Source: Mansonella perstans (Eukaryota; Nematoda; Chromadorea; Rhabditida; Onchocercidae). From it: a DNA stretch of 64,000 bases. The notes under the pieces are model-generated. The model was not told the origin of the DNA and made no database searches. It worked only from the letters and a program-made list of their open reading frames with translations. Location: contig JBAMDO010000266.1 of the NCBI GenBank assembly GCA_037074765.1, positions 1 through 64,000 of the forward strand, written 5' to 3'. The position numbers were made by a program, and so were the translations under genes. Positions 27,253 to 39,480 of the stretch are shown piece by piece (within the stretch, counting starts at the first letter, position 1; each line of letters begins with the position of its first letter).

Positions 27253-30200
27253 TTACAGCATTCTTAACAATGTTCGCAGTTGGATCGCTTCCGTGCCTGA
27301 CCAAATATTCCGATCAGCAAAAAATTCCAATCCGGTTAATAATTCAATATCACGCATTCGTGCTGTATAATCGTCGAGATATAGTGACTCTGTCTAAAAA
27401 AACAGGTAAAAAATACTTTTATCATATTGGAATTACAGTTTTTATCGAGAAAATATGAATGCATCAAAAAGTTATACTATATGTCTTGCTCTTTTCAATT
27501 ATCAATTTGAATAAATTTTTAATTTTGTTAAAAAATATTTTAATTTCAGTAAAACTTTCTGGTTTGATTTAAAGATGATTTAGTTGAAGATTTTCTATAT
27601 TCTGATTGAAATTGAGCGATTTTTTTATTTTTTATTAAATGAACAAAAATTTTTGTAACTGATCATTCCAATTTTGAAAATATTTTAATTTAATAGAAAA
27701 TTTCAATCATAGTTGAATGTTTTATGGTGAAAATTTAATTTAAAGATTGTGATTTAAGTTCGAGATTTAGCAAGAGATTTAAATTGAAGAATTCAGTTTC
27801 AGTCGAATTTTTCAATCAAAAATTTAATTGAAGATTTTACATATTTGAACTATAAAATAATGCACCGTTTTTTTGTCATTTCAGGATGCATAAATCTAAC
27901 TTACCAAACAGTTGACATTTTTCGCTTTAAGAGGTAATATGTAGGGCATAACGGTGACATCCCTACATAAAGTTTGAGCGCTATTTTTGCACCATAAAAG
28001 TGCAAAAAAAAAGTGTGATGCGTCACATTTTCTGCAATGATATTGGGACACGTTGATGGTGACATAATGGATAATAGGCATAGTGAATAATAGACGTATT
28101 TGTATTACTGGATAAGAAATTTTAGAAAAGCTCTTTTTTTTGCAAGTTAATTAGCAATAAAGAAAATTGATTACTTGACAGTTTTATCATTGTTGCATAT
28201 TCCGTCATCATAATGATCATATACTACACCAGCAAAATATCTTAAGCTCGCATACTTGGCCAAATATTTAGATATTTCTTTTAAAATATATGGCCATATT
28301 CCTGAAGACACTTTTTTAATTTTCAGTTTAGCATTATAAGCTTTTAAAATGTAAATTTTTTAAAAAAATTCATTTAACATATCATCAATAAAAGACTGAT
28401 ATCGGGAAATAATCAAATAGCTCTAAAATATGGCCAATTTTGTATAATTTACCTTCAGCAAACATTTTGGGCACATATACTCGAGTCAGATTAAACATGT
28501 AATAGCCATCTGAAATGAAATTTGTGCGAGTAACAATGGATTTTCTATAAAAAGTAACTCTATGAATTATCATTAATTCGTTACGAATCAATAAGTTAAC
28601 GATTAAATCATAGGCGATTTTTATCCGAATAATCTTTCAGTCGTATTCTCTGCGACATTTCATCTTGTCAATCATCGCATAAGTTATTTCATAAGTAAAC
28701 AGAAAGATATGTTACCCATATTTCCAAATAGTGAAATTATTGATTGACTTCCATTTTCTGAAGTTTCACTAGCTTGTGTTATACCTTCAATAGAAGCCAC
28801 ACAGTTTTCTCTGGAATAATTTATAATTTCAACTCTTTATTAAACGTTAAAAAATGCTAATTATTACATTCTTGTGCTAAAATATGTTGCCTAAGCTTTT
28901 TAATTATGGTAAATTTCTTATCACATAAGAATCTTACTTTATGTTTTCCACCCAAAGATTTTTCCTCAAGATAGCTTCAACCATAATTGTTTTTCGTGAC
29001 CGCTTATCGAAATATATGATACCGTCACAGAGCGATATGATGCAGAGATGATCGGTAAATTCAGAACTAGCACGAACAATACTGTGGAATTGTTGCGGAC
29101 AATTCAGGAAGGTATCACAGATTTGCTAATAAAATGCAAAATTTTAGAAAATTATCGGAAAATTGAATTACTGAGAGAAGCGAATGAACATTTTTTTAAT
29201 TCTAATTTTTGCATGATATGCAATTCATTAACTTGTTCCTTTATATGACCTATAATGTAATATCCATAAACTTAATTCTGATTCTTGCTACATCACTGTT
29301 CATTCATTAATCTAACATTCTTGGTTCATCCCAATTGCAAGGAAGATTTGATAAATCTAATACTGATTCTTACTACATCAAGGATCATTTATAAATCTAA
29401 TCCTGATTCTTGATGTATATAAGATGCAAAGAAAGGTTAAAGATTGATGGTTTCTATTCAATTCCTAGCAAGGATTTATAAAAATCTAATCATGATTGAA
29501 TAGTTGGTTTAGAACTTTTCCAATTAAGTTCTTCAAAAATATTCTTGTAGATTATGCAAAAAGAAGAAAAAAATTACCGGACAGTTCCACGAGGTATTAC
29601 ATGTTTTAATGGTTAATTTAGTGCACTGCGGTGCTGTATAATTGACAGCTGTCATCGGCACAGGTGGTGCATCCCGTAATGCAGTGAATAGGGTACCATT
29701 AGTACCATTATTGGGTGCTCCATCAATTCGTAACAAATCTTTAGGTGAAAATGATTGTATGAAAGACTAAATAATTAAACGATTTTGTTAGACCCAAAAT
29801 TATTTCTTCCATGATTCTTCATCAGAATGTTTCTGTTGTTAACATTACACTTCATAGGCCTGTTAAGAAGCCATTCATCCTTACCTAAATTCATTTTTAC
29901 TCCTAAAATGGGAAACTTACATGTGAATAAGTTATAAAGTTCAATGTTTTGAAATTCATCAATTAAACGATTTTTTGCAAAATCGGGACCAAGTGCAATA
30001 AAGATTGTCCACATACTATCAGCTCGATTATCATAACCATGATTACCTTTTCGTTTATATTTTTTTTTATCTTCATCCGTTCTAAATGTTGTTGAAAATT
30101 TTTTCAACTTTCAGAAATGATGCCTTTTAAAAAAAAATTACAACAAATTTTGGAATGCTCATTAATGAATCCTGTATTACTTAGGTTAAAAATCTAAATT

Positions 30201-33200
30201 TGTGAGATATTGAAAAGCAATTCGGCTTAGTCCAAATAAGTTTCATCAACATTTGTTCTTAATTTATTCTTAATTAATTCCTAATTCCTGATTTTATAAG
30301 CATTTAATGTATGAACTCATTGAATAGCAAATTGTATATCCAATTATTATGCTATTAGTGCCATAAAATACCAGCAATCAATGATCAAAACAAAAATAAG
30401 ACTATGAATAGTATTAGATTATCAGTTAGTGATAATAATTTTACCAGTTTTACTATTGAAAAGAAAAAAAACTGCACGAAGAAGCATACAGAAAAATGTT
30501 TGTTCCTGGTTGTGATTTAATGATAATATCACCTATTCTTGGCCCAACATAATGAAATCTTGTTGGCAGCCAATCTTTGCAATATGCTATGTAATGTTTT
30601 CCATGTTGACATCCCAGTTTCGAAATGATATCAGTGATAATCGTTTTTGCTTCTGGAAAATTACCAAGAAACAAAGATATTTACTGGAATAAAATACTTT
30701 CATGAATATGGAGTGATAACCTGAGAAATTACCGATTCGGGATGAAACAGCAGTTTGGTTGACTTGAAATCGAGTTAGTATTCCAGTGAAAAATAAATGA
30801 TTGGATGGCCTTTGTAGGTAATTTGACAGTACCACGAAATCCGACTCATATGTTTGTTCCATGCCTGATGAGTTTCCCAAGTATTAAATGATATTAAGAA
30901 TATTAAGAAACAGTACTAGAGACACTAAAAGCGATATTACAGATAATACAAAATAGTACTACAGGTACTACAAAAATGGTGCTAGAAGTATTTCGTATTA
31001 CAAATCTTTTCCCATAATCCTATAAAGTCAGATGTATGATTACAGCTCTGAGAACTTTTACAGATTAACAAAAATGAAACTTATTTTCTAATTTAAAAAA
31101 GAGGAAAAAAAATTTTTGACATCTTTTTAATACTTCGAAATTGCTTCATGGTGTTATCAAATCAATGTTGTGAATTAAAACGGCAAACAAACAAACTAAT
31201 TAACAATCATTTCTCAGTAACATTCTAAATTTATCAAAAACTCAGAATTTTAAATGAAAACAAACCATGATCAGAAATTAAAACGAGATTAATGCAACTT
31301 AAAAGACTTTCTTCAAGCAATCGCCTTACTAAATAGTTAATTACTGCATCCACTAAGAGCAATGCTGTACGAACCTTAAATATTAGGAACAGTAATACAT
31401 TGGAAATTTCTTAATTCAACTTACACTTTTAATTAAATCTCATTTGATTTAATTAAAATATTGTCTAATTTATGACAGATTTTTTTTCCTCTATTTAGAA
31501 TTAGCGACGATGTACATGTTCAGAAATTTGAGCTTTTTTATTCAATCTAATCGTTGATAAATAATTTAGTAAGATAAGTTGCCTCTTCCGAATGTGGTCC
31601 ATATTCATGCCCTGAATGATCCGGTTCTTCGAAATATGCAATTATAATTGCTGGTCTTTCATGATCCGGTAGCTTCAGCCAGTTCATTACATAAAATTTT
31701 TGAAACTTTTCCTTCTATTATTAAATTACACCAGACACAACTTTTGTTGTTATTAATTAATTAATTCAAAGTTTTTTTTTAAATTGTATTTAATATTAAA
31801 AACTTATTTTTAATAAATAAATAAATTTAAAAAAAAAGTCTATTAAATTCGTTATTACTTGATAATAATAATTCAAATGAAAAGAAATCAACTTAATAAT
31901 AATAGCTACTGTTAAATAATTTGAAATGGGTGGAAATAAGAAAAAGAAAAAAAGAGGTAAATTAATACTTAATTATTGATCAATAATTGCTTACTGTATC
32001 AACGCGCTCTGTGAATGGTACAGAACTGTTATACTTCTTCCAGTATGTGGGCGTTCTTCCTGAAATATGTTCCATCATTGTTGTAAAATAAAGAAAAGAC
32101 AGGTGGATGAAATTAAAATTTGTGGTCCGGATAAGTAAATTATGTATTATTTGGAATATACAAGAAATTTTCAAAGTTGTAGCTGAATATCCGAATCCAG
32201 AAAGTTTTAATTTCCAAAATATTTAGCTGCATAATTTGCTACAAATTCTTATAATCTAATCTTAATAAACTACGATAGTCAAAACAATCGTCATTTTTCA
32301 TCTTTCTCTCCTACTCACCATTTATAACTTGAAATTTCTCTTTTACCTGATATTTCACTTCCAGGCCAGAAAAATACTCCTGATTTCAGACCAGCTCTTT
32401 TTGCCGTCAACCATATCTGAATTTTTCAATTTTTTTTCAATTTGCAAAAACTTTCATTAATTTAAATAGATGATAAAGGAGGAATTCGTCACATTTGTAT
32501 TTGAAACATAGTACTAGATCATGATGAAATTTCCACTTTAAAATACGACATATCAACTGACAGCAATTAAATTATATTTAAAAAAAAAAAGTTGCATAAA
32601 GTTCTAGAAAGTTTTGATAAATGTTTAAATTGTAAACACTCAACGAAAAAAAAAGAAGGCTTACCGGTTCTCCGAGAAACCAGCCGGATTCGTTGGTAGT
32701 TCTCTTGAAAAAAGCCTGAAGTATTATAGCTGATTTAAAATCAGTGAAAAAATAATTTACAACTAAAACTAATTATTAAATTAGCTGAAATTAATTAAGG
32801 AAATCATGTTCTATGCCATGCAATCATTAAATGATAAAACTGATTTAAAAAAAATTAGAGATTGACAAAATCAATCTTTAAATGGAAAATCGATTTTTTA
32901 TGCTGCGTATTCGTACCTGAAAATAATGGGATCAAGGACACCTCGGGCAATTATTTAGCATTGACGATCAGTACATTAAATCAAGTACATTGAATAAGGC
33001 ATTTTTTTGAATCCAAATTATTATTTATTTAAATAAAAAATTGGAAAAATCGTACTTTTCGAATCGGATCATAGAATTGATTATCGACAATCCCGTGCCA
33101 ACTAGGATAAAGTCCAGTTGCTATAGTGTAATGATTGGGAAAAGTTTTTGACGGATATGAAGGTATCATAAATTTGCTATGCACACCACAGTTCATCAAA

Positions 33201-33790
33201 CGTTGAATTGTTGGTGTGATATTTTGTTGCAAATAACTGTTCCGAATACCATCAAAACTAAGGATAAGCAATGGAGGTATTGCGAAACTGCAAAATATTT
33301 TAACAAATAAATTAAAGCTTAAACAAAATTGAAAGATTTCTTGAACATTTATTCGTTAATTTTTGTTTAGTCTCTGAAATTAGCAAATAGATAGGGCTAT
33401 ATTTCTCAGGAAATTATTTGGCATGATCAGACTGATGTACTTCAGGAAAAATTAATTAGTTAAGACTTGTAGCATTACTAAAATTACTTACTGCTTTTTG
33501 CATACGCCTAAATTGCAGTAATCATTACTTAAAATAACCACATCATCTTCCGGATGTTTCTCGAACGTGAGCAGAAATGAACTGCCAACTATAACAGTAG
33601 CGACGAAAAGTGTTATTACAGTTCCAGTTGAAAAAAACGTAAATTTCGATGACTTTACACCATTTTCCGTTGTGTTTATAGGAATATTTCCCCTCGGCTG
33701 GGAAGTAGTACCATCTGTGCATTTCTCCTGAAAGTGTTGGTAAGTTAATACTTTGGTGATAATAAATCTTCTTGCTGTTATTTTTGACAT
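27253..33790 (-). CDS. Ectonucleotide pyrophosphatase/phosphodiesterase (ENPP family), type II membrane protein, 766 aa
   Basis: Zinc-dependent hydrolysis of phosphodiester or pyrophosphate bonds at the cell surface. Seventeen exons: 33790-33492, 33287-33056, 32715-32665, 32416-32347, 32059-31995, 31705-31583, 31374-31266, 30864-30733, 30652-30490, 30081-29921, 29738-29578, 29125-28938, 28810-28716, 28509-28453, 28301-28175, 28031-27905, 27393-27253. All phases agree and the frame ends in TAA. An N-terminal cytoplasmic stretch is followed by one membrane segment (about 50-76). Metal and catalytic residues are all present: D112 in SFDG, T148 and N151 in KTFPNHY, D268 and H272 in EEPDHSGHEYGP, D315 and H316 in SDHG, and H429 in GNHGYDN. 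A Cys-bearing linker and a C-terminal nuclease-like domain follow, ending DIELLTGLEFF as in ENPP1-3. No somatomedin-B domains lie between membrane and catalytic domain. One intron (31582-31375) uses a GC donor. Substrate cannot be read from sequence. Confidence 0.93.
29250..29475. repeat. Degenerate repeat in an ENPP intron
   Basis: Four diverged copies of a phrase like ataaatctaatcctgattcttg, spaced about 60-80 bp, lie in the intron between the exons at 29738-29578 and 29125-28938. Confidence 0.5.
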
Positions 33791-33803
33791 TTATTTAATT
33801 TTT

Positions 33804-33813
33804 CTGCAATAAA
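33804..33813 (-). promoter_or_regulatory. Candidate trans-splice (spliced-leader) acceptor of the ENPP gene
   Basis: On the minus strand TTTATTGCAG ends 13 bases before the start codon at 33790. No upstream donor is apparent, so spliced-leader addition here is plausible. Read from sequence only. Confidence 0.4.
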
Positions 33814-36382
33814 TTTATTAATTTAGTGCTGAAATCAGGAAAGGAAAATTTTTGTTTGTTGCTGAAATGGATGAGCCAAATATTAGTAGGAATTAAAATA
33901 ATTGATTGGTAAAGCAGAAAATACTATTTAATCAATTATTATATTTTAAATGTTTGAAACGTGTAATATAGTAGTAGTATTAGTGCTTACGGGAAGCATA
34001 GCATTTGTTGTAGAATTATTTCAAAGATTATTAATGCCAAAATTTGACCACAGTCCTTTTTTGTGGCTAAAAATTATTAAAATATTTTCACATTCAAACA
34101 AAACAAATTATACTTTTCAATATCAATTTGATTAAATAAATTTGAGTTTCATTTAAAAAAACCAATTCATTGCAAAATATTTACAATTATTTATGCAATT
34201 CAGTGGTTCTAAATTTGTGATGATGTGGACTGAAACATGAACTATATGGATAATGATGTTGGCAGTGGTGATAATGACGAAAGAGAGACACGAGATGTTT
34301 TGGTTTAAAAAATGCTGTGAAAGTTTAATTGATCTGTTAAAAGTCTTGATTAAAGGCTTTTTCAAACTAACGAACTGATATTGATATAAATCAATTTTGG
34401 AAGTAACAGATCTCTTTTAAGAGTACAATATGCCAAATTTCCATTTGTTTTGGCTTGTACTTTGATTCAATTTAACAGTAGCAATTGTAAGTAATTTGTT
34501 CTGTCGTCGTCATCGTAAATGATTACTTTAAAGTGCTGTTTTGGAAACCCTTTGAACTTCTAACTTTTATTTTCTTAATATTGTTTCCTTAACGCTTTTT
34601 CTCTCTTCTTTCCTTCCACTTTTCTTTTAAAGTTATAAACCGAAAGATTAAGGTTCGAAATAAATTCCGATTTACTATATTGATATTGATAAGTACCTTT
34701 ATAGTTCCGCAAAAATATGAAAAAATTTTGAGCATTTTTGAGTATTCAATTTACATTTTAATTTGTAATATAAGGCAACATTGATGTTATAATACAAAGC
34801 TAAAATTTTATCATTTGAAATTCCAATAAATTAAAAATAATTATTTGGTCACATAAAATCATATTGTGTTTCATTTGCTGATTCTTTACTTTTACATATT
34901 GTTATTTTTAAATTTCACTTTTTTGACTGTTTCTTTTGAGAATTATTTTGCTAATTTTTTTAGATTTATTTTTATTTTTTCAATAAAAAATGTTTTTAGT
35001 GCGCTAAATATCACTGTTGTTTTATCTTTTTTTTTTTAAAAAAATAGAAATTTAGGATACACTGTGATATATTTAATGCAAGCTGTTTAATGGTCGCATG
35101 CAGAACTAGAAAATAGAACAGCTGTAGATAAAGCAGAAATGGAATAAGAAATTGAAAAGATGTGAACATTTCTGGATGTGAAATGTATAAATTTTAATCA
35201 AGAAACGTGAACTTCTCTAAACGTCAGTTGCATTAACCATTTTAAGCGTAAAATGTAAATCTTTTTCAAATTACATTTCAGCGTCAAATATATATTTTAA
35301 TTAAGCGAAAAGTGGATAACAGAAAGTTGTTAAATAAGCAAATCAATCATCAAATAAGTTTATAACAATTCCAAAATCTTTTCGCCTTCTTGGTCATTAT
35401 TACTTTAAATTTATAAAAATGCCAAGACATCTTTCTGGCCATGGTTATCTTAAATTCTATTTGTTAATCGTACAATGGCTAATATATAACATAACTGAAG
35501 TTGATACCAAACTTTACCAAATATAGTACTAAATTTCTTTTCGATATTTGTAACTTATCCTTCCGTTGTATTTTTATCTCTTATATCCCACCCTACGACA
35601 TGAATACACACACATACACACATATTTATATGTATGTATTCCTATAGCCATAAGATAGATACGGGAGTTGAAGGCTTTATGTGTAGGAATTGTTATTAAA
35701 GGTGGAAGGATACATCCACTAAACTGCATAAGCAATCTTCTCGCACATAAATAATACAGGTTCAAAGATCACGTGTAAGATGGCATTTATTGTAAAAAGA
35801 AAAATGTTGGTAAAAGTGCAACACCTTCTTCAATTTGCTTAATCTACCTAATATATTTTAGCAAAGATAGCACAGTTATGCCTAAGATTATAATAAGATC
35901 ATTTCCTCATTTGATTTTGTGTCTTTTCCTAAAATTATTGTAATGAAGCCTTATTGGTACTTACTAATTGGGTAAGAATCGAAAAATTAAAGTAAAGTAA
36001 TAAAGATTGAACGGACGAATGCGTAAAAATGGCAATTGCTAGCAAATTGCGCCTTTTATATCATTATCATCATCATCATTTCTCTCAAACAACCATTGTA
36101 CACGCTACCGTTTCATTTGTACTTATCTACCAACTTGAAGAAATCAAAATTAGAAAAAGAAGTACCAGTCTAATTTTTTTTCAAAAAATTAAAAAATCCA
36201 TTTATCAATTGCAGATTACACCATACATCGTATAGATGACAAATAAATTTGACTTTTCAAAAATTATTTCTCAATCTATTTTTTGCACAAAAAAAGATCA
36301 GTGAGAAGTAGCATTTTGTAACTTTTTTTTCTTGTTGATATGTGATAAATGAGCCTATTTCTACTGGAGTATTTCAATTATC

Positions 36383-36386
<4 letters not shown>

Positions 36387-36416
<30 letters not shown>
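36387..36416. repeat. Poly-A run of 30
   Basis: An uninterrupted A tract lies about 75-100 bp left of the retrotransposon's 3' end. It has the wrong orientation for that element's own tail, since a minus-strand insertion would show T on this strand. Confidence 0.9.
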
Positions 36417-36418
<2 letters not shown>

Positions 36419-36489
36419 ATTCAAATATAAAATATTTGGTCATTAAAATAAAGCATTGTTATTGTTGTTAAATAATTTTAAACAGTTTT

Positions 36490-39480
36490 TTTCGGAAATC
36501 CCACCAAAGTGGATCAGCTTCTTAGATCAGCTTTGCGAACGAAGATTTGAGGGAATTATACTGACGATTTGAAGAATCAGACTCGCTCACGACTGAAGAG
36601 GCCGATGCGGGATAGGCCAGTTCGCTTGCATAAGGCACGGTGTAAGGTCTGCTTAGCGAATATAGGTGATGCTCGAGTTTTTCTGCATTGTCTTTTCTTT
36701 TCAAGGGTGATTCTGCAAGTAATCTTAAAGGGAAATACTAACGTCGTGGATAATATGTCTCTATATCTATCTATTGGAAACTTCAGCAGACCAGTGATGA
36801 TAGTCAATATGGTTTTAGGAAATCTTTACATTTCTGTTTATTGACACGTCTTTTGTGGTAACAGTAAGCGAATTCACCGTAAAATTTTACGTGGCTGTGA
36901 TCCTCCATCCTTCGTTCTGGAAATGTGATCTGCCCGCACAACCCCGTTTTTAGCAGCACAGTTTCAGTGACTTTGAGGAACTGTCACATTATTTATACAA
37001 TCAGTCCACTGAATATTTAGGATTTTTCAGATCCAACGTTGATGGAAGCTTTTGAGGAGATGCAGTTGGTGGGGATAGATGATCCATGATTTAGATCTAT
37101 ATAGAAGGTCAGAAAGTACACTAGCTCAATAACAGTAACTCAGCAATAGTGATCCTGATACTTTTCTTTAGTTTCTTCCGCACCAGAATCTTTTGTGAAG
37201 CTTTTCGAAGGTTCTGCATATCTTCAATGTTCTGCTGTCTATCTTTATGTCGACAAGGAAATAATACTTCAAATAGTTGAACTGTTGGACCGACTTAACT
37301 TCTGAATCCCTATGGTAGTGTGGCGAGTATGATATTCTTCTTATGGTGCAGATTACTGTCTGTTTTCTTCAGCTGACTTCCAGTCCAAAAAGCTTGGCCG
37401 CTTCAAAGCAGATTGTTAAGTGCTGGAGAGCGTCTTCTGGGTCAGCAAATGAGGGCGACATTGTCAGCAAAGGGCAATCTGCGCACACAACATGGTTTAA
37501 GGCCTTAATGTGGGCCTTTAGACTCCTTGGATTGAATAGACTTCTATTGGACAGGAGTTAAAAACACCGTTTTTTTAATTGAGGTCTGTCGTAGCTCTTT
37601 GAAGCATCATGCTGAAGATTGCGAATAGAGTTGGTGGAGAATCGAACCTTGTTTCACCTCACCGATTATTGGGAAAGGTTCAGAGAGTGCATCACCAAAT
37701 CTGACTTGACTGAACTGATTCTCTTGTGATAGGATAATCTTAGAAGATATTCTAAACGTCCAGGATCTACTCAAGACATTCTGCTCACAGTTCAGAGCTT
37801 TGATAAGGTCAACAACTACACGAGTCGGTAGTTTTGTTCCATATGTCAGAACGAATACCGTTGTCTGTGATACTTCTATTAGCATTGAAATCACTTTCAG
37901 ATCGATGTTCTTAGTGATGGAATTAATTTGATCAGAAGATTTTTTTCTCGATGGAGAACAAAGCTGTACCTCAGTAGTTTGATCAGTCAGAATCGTCTCC
38001 TTTTTTTGTACAGAATAATGATACCCCTCACAGCAAAGGAATAGTAATTCGCATTGTTCCCAACAAAAGTGCAACGAGTTCGTGAAATGATGCATGGAAT
38101 ATTTGGCTTTATGTTTCCAGATTTCAGGAATGATTTGATAACCCAGGCTGCCTTGCCAGTTTTTATGACCTTATGCTTTATGACCTTATAAGTCGTCCAA
38201 GATGGCGGTCATATTCAATTCTAATCTATTGTTGCGCAATTCCTGAATCGCTGAATCATGGACTACACGGTTAGGACTAATGAAAATCGGAATGTATTCG
38301 GACTATCGATTTACGATGGAAGTATGGATGGAATCTCTATGGTCACTCAAATCTGCGCATAGATGAATTTTTTTAGCTAGATTCAGCCACCTCCTATTCT
38401 GGAGATTTCTAATGTACTGATGTACCCGAGCGGATACAAATGAAAGGCTACTTTTTGGCCAAGACAAGATGGCGAAGTGAGATCTGCTTAGTGAGCAGTT
38501 TCAGTAGTCCTTTTTTCTTTGTGAACAATGTCTTCTTTTGGTTATTTACATCAAACCAATCTTTGTTTTTCTTTGAGAAGAGTTTTAGGGATTTTTTGGA
38601 AGTCTAGAGGATGTTATTTTTAATATATTGCCAAGACGAAGTGTTTATGGAATGGTCTTCAAGTCTAGTTTGAAGGCTTGGAAGCTGTCAACGACATTTG
38701 ACAGTTGTTCATTTTGGGCCTCATCTTTGGCATGACGTTTCCCTTAGGTTTGGGCTTAAACTGGAGATAAAGTTTGCATTGCCAAGGCTGGATTCTGTTT
38801 GACATTCTGCACTGGGCATTACTGATATATCTTCAACTCTCCTCTGATTGTATGTCCGATCCAAACACTAATATACAGTAAGTGAGGTTTTCTTCAGGCT
38901 TTCTGCTGAAAGAGTGTGTTGGTGATGGTGAGCTGCTGCTCTGCGTAAAACTCTAGGAGTGTAGTTCGTTATTCCTGCAATTTTCCAACATGATTGCCTA
39001 TTTTCCAGGCTTCAAAGTTCTTTCCCACACTAGGTTGACATCGCCATGGATTATAATCTTATCATCTGGCAGAAACTTCTTGGGTGAGGCGGCGCAGGTC
39101 GGTGTAGGATCTGTCCTTTTTTCCAGAATTAGTTTTTTAAACTGTAGCATATATACTGAAGAGAACATTGTGTTGATTGTTATGTATTGGGCGGCGTAAA
39201 GAAATAATGCAATCGGAATGAAGTGTCGGCAAATTTCCAAGTTTAGAATCGATGAAGTTTTTAATCATGAAAGCTACAACCAAAAATGGCTTTTCGTTTT
39301 GGGTTTGTAGAGTGTGTGGCCAGCACTGTTTTATTTAAGGCTTCATTTCTTTTTATAAAGGACTTGTCCATTGTGTCAACCATGGTTTCTGGCGTTCCAG
39401 TGTGAGAGTGTCAAGCTGAACATACCTTCAGAAGCAAATGTATGCTCTTGAATTGTTAAACCGCAACAAAAGATACTCGT
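36490..39480 (-). mobile_element. Decayed non-LTR (LINE) retrotransposon with AP-endonuclease and reverse transcriptase remnants
   Basis: GC-richer than its surroundings. Read right to left with many frameshifts and stops, it keeps the order of a LINE ORF2. An endonuclease remnant with KIIIHGDVN (from the LGDFN motif) lies near 39030-39070. A reverse-transcriptase palm piece with GDALSEPFPI then VKQGSIL lies near 37630-37700, followed by MMLQRATTDLN. A degraded catalytic motif reads FADN (normally FADD) near 37455-37475, followed by FEAAKLFGLE and LKKT. The C-terminal region has KILNIQWTD and HISRTKDG near 36895-37000. The 3' end is marked by a final open stretch stopping near 36522. Its pattern resembles LINEs related to the craniofacial-development-protein-2 endonuclease family. 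The clade is unresolved and the 5' limit approximate. It cannot be active. Confidence 0.85.

Larger units (their letters stand above)
33791..36489. other. Spacer between the ENPP gene and the retrotransposon fossil
   Basis: AT-rich sequence with short, unrelated open frames and no recognised motif. It should hold the ENPP promoter, since that gene reads leftward from 33790. A run of 30 A residues lies at 36387-36416, and a short CAT/ATC stretch lies near 36060-36080. Confidence 0.6.

Noticed and set aside
36387..36416. Poly-A run as the tail of the LINE fossil
   Set aside because: The element lies on the minus strand, so its tail would appear as T on this strand.
36522..36844. Several overlapping open frames on both strands as separate genes
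   Set aside because: They fall inside the LINE 3' region. The minus-strand readings fit pieces of its decayed C-terminal region.
37343..37561. Plus-strand 72-residue frame
   Set aside because: Antisense of the decayed reverse-transcriptase region.
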